This document shows, one piece after another, positions 59,200 to 64,000 of a DNA stretch of 64,000 bases. How positions within the stretch are numbered: the first letter of the stretch is position 1; the number at the start of each line of letters is the position of its first letter. The DNA comes from Hyphomicrobiales bacterium. Its GTDB lineage: Bacteria; Pseudomonadota; Alphaproteobacteria; Rhizobiales; Rhizobiaceae. The notes below the pieces were generated by a model. That model saw only the letters and a program-made list of their open reading frames with translations. It did not search any database and was not told the origin of the DNA. The translations under genes and the position numbers were made by a program. The stretch covers positions 62,001-126,000 of the forward strand of contig UBTY01000004.1 of NCBI GenBank assembly GCA_900468535.1, in the 5' to 3' direction.

Positions 59200-59916
59200 A
59201 TGACACGCATGAACACGCTTGGCCTCCTTATTGCAGGCTCATTTACGCTTCTGGCGGGGGCGGCCCTCGCGCAAGATGCGGTCAAGACACCTCACGTGCC
59301 CCTTCAAAAGACGGTCGGTCAGGTCAGTCAGCAGGCGCCGGTAGCCTCACTTCTCGTTGTCAACGCGGACGGCGTCAAGCTCGAAGGCGGAAAACTGCTT
59401 CTGACCGGTGTTTCGACGAACGCAATCGTCTTCGCCGATCGGCCGGTGCGCGCCGCTGGCCACGTCACGACTGAAGAGATCGTCAAGCAGTGGGGTGAGG
59501 GGCCGGACAATTTCGACAAGGATCCCCCGAACGCCACCGTCTCGGTCCTGGGGGGCGGATCTAACGTTCTTGACGCGGTGGTGACACTGAAGTCGCCCAA
59601 GCTCGACGGCACGACGCTGACATTCGATGTGACAGTGCTGGAAGGAAACCTGACAGGCGCCACCGGTCCAGCCGCGCTGTTCATCGACCACTGGCGCGGC
59701 TGGAACAATGCCGGCTGGTACGCACTGGGTGCCGCTTCCGGTGCCGCTCTCGGAGCAGAGTTTGCTGGTCCGCGCTACGCCGCGCCGTATTACCCGCCGC
59801 CATACTATCCACCGGTGGCGGCCAACCCTTGCCCTCCAGGCTACTGGCTCGGACCATGGGGGCATTGCCGGGATACGCCTTACCACGGACGCCTTCCAGA
59901 CGGCCAATGGCAATGA
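59200..59916 (+). CDS. Exported protein ending in the same Cys/Trp/Pro-rich repeat
   Basis: A 238-residue protein. Signal peptide (NTLGLLIAGSFTLLAGAALA, cleavage near residue 24), a beta-rich middle domain (LVVNADGVKLEGGKLLLTGV; VVTLKSPKLDGTTLTFDVTV), a short Gly/Ala helix that looks like a glycine zipper (WYALGAASGAALGAEFAG), a Pro/Tyr linker (YYPPPYYPPVAANP) and a terminal repeat PPGYWLGPWGHCRDTPYHGR with LPDGQWQ. The repeat is about 22 of 27 residues identical to the second repeat of the protein encoded at 58481. AAGGA precedes the ATG. Likely periplasmic or surface-exposed; function unknown. Confidence 0.7.
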   Translation: MTRMNTLGLLIAGSFTLLAGAALAQDAVKTPHVPLQKTVGQVSQQAPVASLLVVNADGVKLEGGKLLLTGVSTNAIVFADRPVRAAGHVTTEEIVKQWGEGPDNFDKDPPNATVSVLGGGSNVLDAVVTLKSPKLDGTTLTFDVTVLEGNLTGATGPAALFIDHWRGWNNAGWYALGAASGAALGAEFAGPRYAAPYYPPPYYPPVAANPCPPGYWLGPWGHCRDTPYHGRLPDGQWQ

Positions 59917-60153
59917 AATTGCGCGCTGGGTTGGAGGCGCCGCCGCCTTCCCAGCGCCAATCCTCCGAAGATCGGTTTGACGCGGTCGGTGACGCGGCTC
60001 AGAGGTTCTGGGGATGGTCGCGCACGGGCCTGATCAACATAAATACGCAACGATGCACGACATTCGTTGGGCTGTAAAAATAGGCAATTCCAATATATTA
60101 ATTAACAAAGATAAGAACTAACACGAGCATTGGCATCGCATGCGTGCTTGGAG

Positions 60154-61293
60154 CTAGCTGGATGCCAGCCGAAGAGCGTCGGCATGTATATTCACGATGT
60201 TTTCTTCGCTGTAGCGATCGACGTAGTTTCGTCTAAAATTGTCGTGCTGTCGTTCCCTATCAAGATTATCGCAGTAGTACATCATTGCGTCGACAAGCGG
60301 AGCGCCGCCGTTCGCGGCAACCAGCCGCCCCAAACGCTCGTCGATAAGAATGTCACTTGGACCGAATTCACAATCGGTCGAAATCACGGGCAGCCCGAAA
60401 CGCAGAGCCTCGCAGATTGCAAGCGACCAGCCCTCCCATCGGGAGGAAGACACATAGACATCGCTCGCAGCTAGGGCGGGCTGAGGATTCACTGGATACT
60501 GCTCAATCGAGACCTGTGCTTCAAGCCCCAGACGACGGACCTGATTGCGGAGGTCCTTCTCTCCCGAGCCATGACCGACAATCTTCAATCTCGCCTGGGG
60601 GCGTCGCTTCACAAGCTCCGCGAATGCATCGAGCAGAATGTCTTGTCCCTTCTGAAAAGAGAACCTCCCGACGTTCACGAAGGTCACATGCTCGTTGTCC
60701 TGCGTTGGGACTTCGCCACCCACGCCATCAAATCTGCGAACGGGGTTTGGTAGCCATCGTTGTGGTGTGTTGCTTGGAAACATGGCCTGAAACGAAGCCA
60801 ACTGTCTGGGGGAGGTTCCGAACACATAGGAGGCGCGATGCAGGAAATAGCGCCGCATCAGAAAGAACAGAATCCGAGCTTTCAGATGGCTTCTTTCGCG
60901 ACCTGGGTTGCCATGCAGATGGATGGCGAACTTTCGCCGGAGACCGATGCAAGCTGTCATCGCGATGACCGCCGGTTCGATCTGTGGGACGACGACGAGA
61001 TCGTAGTCCTTGCTTTTGATGACGCGCCGAAACATCCGCATCAGATCCAGCCGCCCGCGCGGCCGGACATCGATGACGTTGTAACTCGGGGAGGGTGGGC
61101 GGTAGTCGTGGCTGGACGTGTAAAGCACGTCCACCTCGAAGTCTGCGGCATATTTTTCCGCGAGGCTACTGCAAACCGTATCAACGACCCGCTCGATCCC
61201 GGCAAAGACGCTCGTCCCGGGTTGAATATAGAGAATCTTTCGGCGTACTGGAGAATACGTGGCTCCCACAGCGCTCCTTCCGCAAGAGTTCAT
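60154..61293 (-). CDS. Glycosyltransferase family 4-like protein
   Basis: A 379-residue GT-B-fold enzyme. An N-terminal acceptor domain (KILYIQPGTSVFAGIERVVD) and a C-terminal donor domain with FVNVGRFSFQKGQDILLDAF near residue 215-234 and SSSRWEGWSLAICEALRFGL near 300, the E-x7-E motif of GT4 retaining enzymes. The ATG at 61293 has AGAGGATC 8 nt upstream; the frame to 61389 is not needed. It is divergent from a GMC oxidoreductase and an epimerase. Likely works on exopolysaccharide, LPS or a glycolipid in the cytoplasm. Confidence 0.85.
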   Translation of the reverse strand: MNSCGRSAVGATYSPVRRKILYIQPGTSVFAGIERVVDTVCSSLAEKYAADFEVDVLYTSSHDYRPPSPSYNVIDVRPRGRLDLMRMFRRVIKSKDYDLVVVPQIEPAVIAMTACIGLRRKFAIHLHGNPGRERSHLKARILFFLMRRYFLHRASYVFGTSPRQLASFQAMFPSNTPQRWLPNPVRRFDGVGGEVPTQDNEHVTFVNVGRFSFQKGQDILLDAFAELVKRRPQARLKIVGHGSGEKDLRNQVRRLGLEAQVSIEQYPVNPQPALAASDVYVSSSRWEGWSLAICEALRFGLPVISTDCEFGPSDILIDERLGRLVAANGGAPLVDAMMYYCDNLDRERQHDNFRRNYVDRYSEENIVNIHADALRLASS

Positions 61294-61476
61294 CCAAGCG
61301 ATCCTCTTGAACTGGTCGATTTGAATAGTATAGTGCAACAGAAGGACAACATGAATACAGAGGAAGCACCCGAATAAGCCAATTCTCACCTAGTGAATTA
61401 GGCTTTGAGTATTAGAATACGACCCTGAATGCCTGGCCTTTAGTCAAAAGTTGTAACAACCAAGGCGCGCTGCACG

Positions 61477-63114
61477 ATGGAGTTTATCGATCTACAGTCG
61501 GTCAATCGCGGACTTGCCGTTCCTCTTCCTAAATGTGACGTCTGCATCGTTGGGTCCGGCCCGGCCGGCAGCACAATCGCTCAGGAGCTTTCCAATACCG
61601 GATTGCGCGTGATTATCCTTGAAAGCGGCGGCTTCGAGCGCCACCCTTCCATGGATGCCCTCAATGAAGTCGAGAATGTAGGGCGACCTCGAGCGCCTGA
61701 CCAATGGTCGGTTCGCAACCGCATCGTCGGCGGAAGTTCCCACACTTGGGGCGGACGCTGCGCGACCTTCGATGAGATAGATTTCGAACGCCGCTCCTGG
61801 GTTTCGCAGTCGGGATGGCCGATCGAGTTCGGCGAACTCGTCCCGTATTTCGACAGGAGTGCCAAGCATCTCGGGCTCGCGATTGGCAGCGGCTTCACCG
61901 ACGAGAGTTTCTGGGAGTTCGCTGGGAAGAAACCACCCGCCAACGAAGTGGACCCGGCGTTGCTTTTGCCCTTTTTCTGGCAGTTCAGCCGAGATCGAGC
62001 GGAAGCATACCCTTTCGAATACATGCGCTTCGGGCGCCATCTGACCCAGAACCTCGGCAGCAATGTCACCCTTTTGACCGGCGCGACCGCGTCGAGGGTG
62101 CTCGTGGACGCGAACCAGTGGGCGCAGTGCATCGAGTTCATCACATTGGATGGCTGCCGCCATATGTTGGATGCGCAGACAATAGTCCTCTGTGCGGGCG
62201 GCATCGAAAACGCCCGGCTGTTGCTGAACTCAGCCTCAGGCGACCGTGGGGGCTTGGGAAATGGCTACGATCAGGTCGGGCGCTATCTCATGGATCATCT
62301 TCGAGGCCCGGTCGGTTCTTTCGACTTGGCTGGTTCGAAGAGCCTGCAGCGCCGGTTTGGTCGCTACAACGTCAGTGGTCACCTGTTTCGCGCCGGATTG
62401 CGCTTAAGCCCCGAGATTCAACGACAAGAGGGACTTCTCAACTCGGCTGTCTGGCTCGGAGAGACGCTCGCGCCGGATGACCCGTGGGAGGCCCTGCGGC
62501 GCTTTGCAGGCAGGAACCCCGACCTGCCCAGAGACACCGTCAATCTCATCAAGAATGCACCACTTCTTTTCCGTGGGTTGAACGACTATTTCGGTGCGCG
62601 AAACGGCTTTCCCCGGAAACTGCAGGAATTGACGCTCGAATGTATCTGCGAACAGATGCCTGACCCCGACAGCCGAGTAACCCTTTCCGAACAGCGCGAC
62701 CATCTGGGAATGCGGTTGCCTAGGGTCGACTGGCACAGTCACCCGGACGAAAGCCGCACCATGTGGCGCACTGCCGAGTTCGTCTCCGACGAGTTCGCGA
62801 GGTTGGGGCTTCCGACACCGAGGCTGGCCGAATGGGTTCGTGACAGGGCGCCGATCCCCTCAAGTTTCGTCGATGTGGCGCATCCGACCGGCACGACGCG
62901 AATGTCGACCACCCCGACGAAAGGCGTCGTCGACAGGAATTGCGAGGTGCATGGCGTAGCGGGCGTCTATGTTGCAGGCAGCTCCGTATTTCCAACAGCG
63001 GGTCACTGTAATCCAACGCAGATGATCGTTGCGATGGCTATTCGCCTTGCTGATCATATCAAGGCTGTCACCCGGACGGCAGCTACATCGACGGTTGCTG
63101 CCCATGCTGGATAA
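61477..63114 (+). CDS. GMC-family FAD oxidoreductase
   Basis: A 545-residue flavoprotein. FAD motif DVCIVGSGPAGSTIAQELSN at residues 23-42; IVGGSSHTWGGRCATFDEID near 84-103; CAGGIENARLLLNSASGDRG near 240; the C-terminal GMC signature with HPTGTTRMS and FPTAGHCNPTQMIVAMAIRL, where His and Asn are the catalytic pair. No haem or membrane anchor seen. GMC enzymes oxidise alcohols or sugars; in polysaccharide loci they act on sugar precursors. The next gene starts 11 nt before its stop, so they are coupled. Confidence 0.87.
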   Translation: MEFIDLQSVNRGLAVPLPKCDVCIVGSGPAGSTIAQELSNTGLRVIILESGGFERHPSMDALNEVENVGRPRAPDQWSVRNRIVGGSSHTWGGRCATFDEIDFERRSWVSQSGWPIEFGELVPYFDRSAKHLGLAIGSGFTDESFWEFAGKKPPANEVDPALLLPFFWQFSRDRAEAYPFEYMRFGRHLTQNLGSNVTLLTGATASRVLVDANQWAQCIEFITLDGCRHMLDAQTIVLCAGGIENARLLLNSASGDRGGLGNGYDQVGRYLMDHLRGPVGSFDLAGSKSLQRRFGRYNVSGHLFRAGLRLSPEIQRQEGLLNSAVWLGETLAPDDPWEALRRFAGRNPDLPRDTVNLIKNAPLLFRGLNDYFGARNGFPRKLQELTLECICEQMPDPDSRVTLSEQRDHLGMRLPRVDWHSHPDESRTMWRTAEFVSDEFARLGLPTPRLAEWVRDRAPIPSSFVDVAHPTGTTRMSTTPTKGVVDRNCEVHGVAGVYVAGSSVFPTAGHCNPTQMIVAMAIRLADHIKAVTRTAATSTVAAHAG

Positions 63115-64000
63115 GCGGGTTCTTGTCACTGGAGCGACCGGGCGCATTGGAATGGTCGTTGTCGACGATCTGCTTGATCGCGGGTATCGCGTTCGGGCAA
63201 CCACATCCCGAGAGGCTGCCACCAAGGATGGTCGGGAAGGGCTCGAATGGCGAGTGGCTGATTTTGCGGGCGAGTGTGATTTCCCCAGTCTGGTCAATGG
63301 CTGCGACGCTGTCATTCATCTAGCCGCGGAGCTTGGAAACAAACAGAAAATGCAGCGAGTCAACGTCGAGGCAACGCGCGGCCTCGCAGAAGCCGCTGAG
63401 CAAGGAGGCATTGCGGCTTTCTGCTACGCCAGTTCCGTCTCCGTCTACGGCAGCGGTCGATCGATCGAGATAGACGAGAGGTCCGCTGTCCTGACGCACG
63501 ACCGCGACGAACCCTCTGAATATTGGGCACTCGACTATGTCCGTGAATATGGCCGCACGAAGCTGCGCGGCGAGCTGGAACTGCGCAAGGCGGCCCGGAG
63601 TACGCGCTACATCATCCTTCGCCCGGCTGTCGTTGTAAGCATCGCTCAGATGATCGGAATTCGAGACTGGAACCCGATAAAACGAGTCCTGGCTGCGCAT
63701 CGCCATGCCCACCACGTCTATGTGTGGGATGTCTCGGACGCGCTAATCTGGTTCATGCAGCAAGCGCTGGACGGCGCCTATGCCCCAGGCCAGGTGGAGG
63801 TTTACAATCTCGCCGAAGATGATTGCGCTACACGGCGCCATATCGATTTCATGAGGCGAGCCTATTCGATCAACAGGGACCCCCGCTACCGTCCCATAGC
63901 AGTCCACTGGGCTGCGGATTGGCTGCACGACTTCCTTCGATTTCGTACACTGCCGATCAGGAACCCGCTATGGCGGATGCGTTTTTCGAACGATCGGTTG
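63104..64000 (+). CDS. NAD-dependent epimerase/dehydratase (partial, cut by window edge)
   Basis: At least 299 residues of an extended SDR. Cofactor loop VLVTGATGRIGMVVVDDLLD at residues 6-25, then CDAVIHLAAELGNKQKMQRV, the catalytic Ser in AFCYASSVSVYGSG and the Tyr-Lys pair in YVREYGRTKLRGELE near residue 145. The frame is open through the last base of the window. The start overlaps the GMC gene. Nucleotide-sugar epimerases or dehydratases, 3-beta-hydroxysteroid-type and cinnamoyl-CoA-reductase-like enzymes share this fold; the glycosyltransferase nearby favours sugar chemistry. Confidence 0.83.
   Translation, partial: MLDKRVLVTGATGRIGMVVVDDLLDRGYRVRATTSREAATKDGREGLEWRVADFAGECDFPSLVNGCDAVIHLAAELGNKQKMQRVNVEATRGLAEAAEQGGIAAFCYASSVSVYGSGRSIEIDERSAVLTHDRDEPSEYWALDYVREYGRTKLRGELELRKAARSTRYIILRPAVVVSIAQMIGIRDWNPIKRVLAAHRHAHHVYVWDVSDALIWFMQQALDGAYAPGQVEVYNLAEDDCATRRHIDFMRRAYSINRDPRYRPIAVHWAADWLHDFLRFRTLPIRNPLWRMRFSNDRL

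Noticed and set aside
1..64000. CRISPR arrays, insertion sequences, integrases, phage genes
   Set aside because: Looked for regular short direct repeats and transposase or integrase motifs by reading; none were seen. A repeat-finding program could still reveal weak ones.

Overview
The window looks like an accessory region of a rhizobial alphaproteobacterium (Rhizobium, Agrobacterium or Sinorhizobium type). The DNA is GC-rich, gene starts carry good Shine-Dalgarno sites, many genes overlap as ATGA, and the content is typical of a large rhizobial replicon: many small catabolic or detoxification modules, each beside its own regulator. I see no rRNA or tRNA gene, CRISPR array, transposase, phage gene or replication origin. 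About 66 protein genes are supported, at least 14 of them DNA-binding regulators. Both edges cut a gene.

Layout. (1) 1-1900, minus strand: a cobalamin riboswitch, a periplasmic binding protein and a truncated FecCD/BtuC permease, read as a B12 uptake operon. (2) 1998-14741: regulator-plus-enzyme units. These are LysR / methyltransferase / PNPOx-like flavoprotein; a TetX-like monooxygenase facing a TetR regulator with two near-perfect operators between them; LysR / metallo-beta-lactamase fold / MFS; DUF1398 and a MarR regulator with a 13-bp-arm inverted repeat; a short AraC; and LysR facing MFS and an aromatic-ring FAD monooxygenase. (3) 14979-17228: a bacterial CDC48/VCP double AAA ATPase. 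(4) 17739-23900: a soluble two-PAS chemotaxis receptor, a stand-alone receiver domain, a CmoA-like carboxy-SAM synthase followed by an ICMT-like membrane methyltransferase, another methyltransferase and an Rrf2 regulator. (5) 24036-26931: a TrxR-like oxidoreductase, Dps and small genes.

(6) 26995-36593: an AraC regulator divergent from an eight-gene operon: aldehyde dehydrogenase, Liv-type ABC importer (binding protein, two ATPases, two permeases), coniferyl-alcohol-dehydrogenase-like SDR and a second aldehyde dehydrogenase. The likely job is import and stepwise oxidation of an aromatic alcohol or aldehyde of lignin type. (7) 36718-39532: a lipoprotein, a remnant of an Lrp gene, an aldo/keto reductase and its AraC regulator. 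(8) 39624-43360: an Lrp regulator divergent from a cysteine-desulfurase-like enzyme, a persulfide-dioxygenase-like hydrolase and a TauE/SafE exporter, a sulfur-handling module. (9) 43812-54011: GntR, DapA-family lyase/synthase, aldehyde dehydrogenase, PuuB-like FAD oxidase, a ProXVWW-type betaine importer, a GlxA-type AraC regulator and a MOSC protein, read as uptake and breakdown of a quaternary or cyclic amine. (10) 54270-59916: small lipoproteins and membrane proteins, a LuxR-type regulator, an MliC-type protein and three exported proteins, two of which share a Cys/Trp/Pro-rich repeat. (11) 60154-64000: a glycosyltransferase, a GMC oxidoreductase and an NAD-dependent epimerase, probably the edge of a polysaccharide or glycoconjugate locus.

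Everything was read from sequence alone. Family names rest on recognised motifs; substrates are inferences unless stated otherwise.
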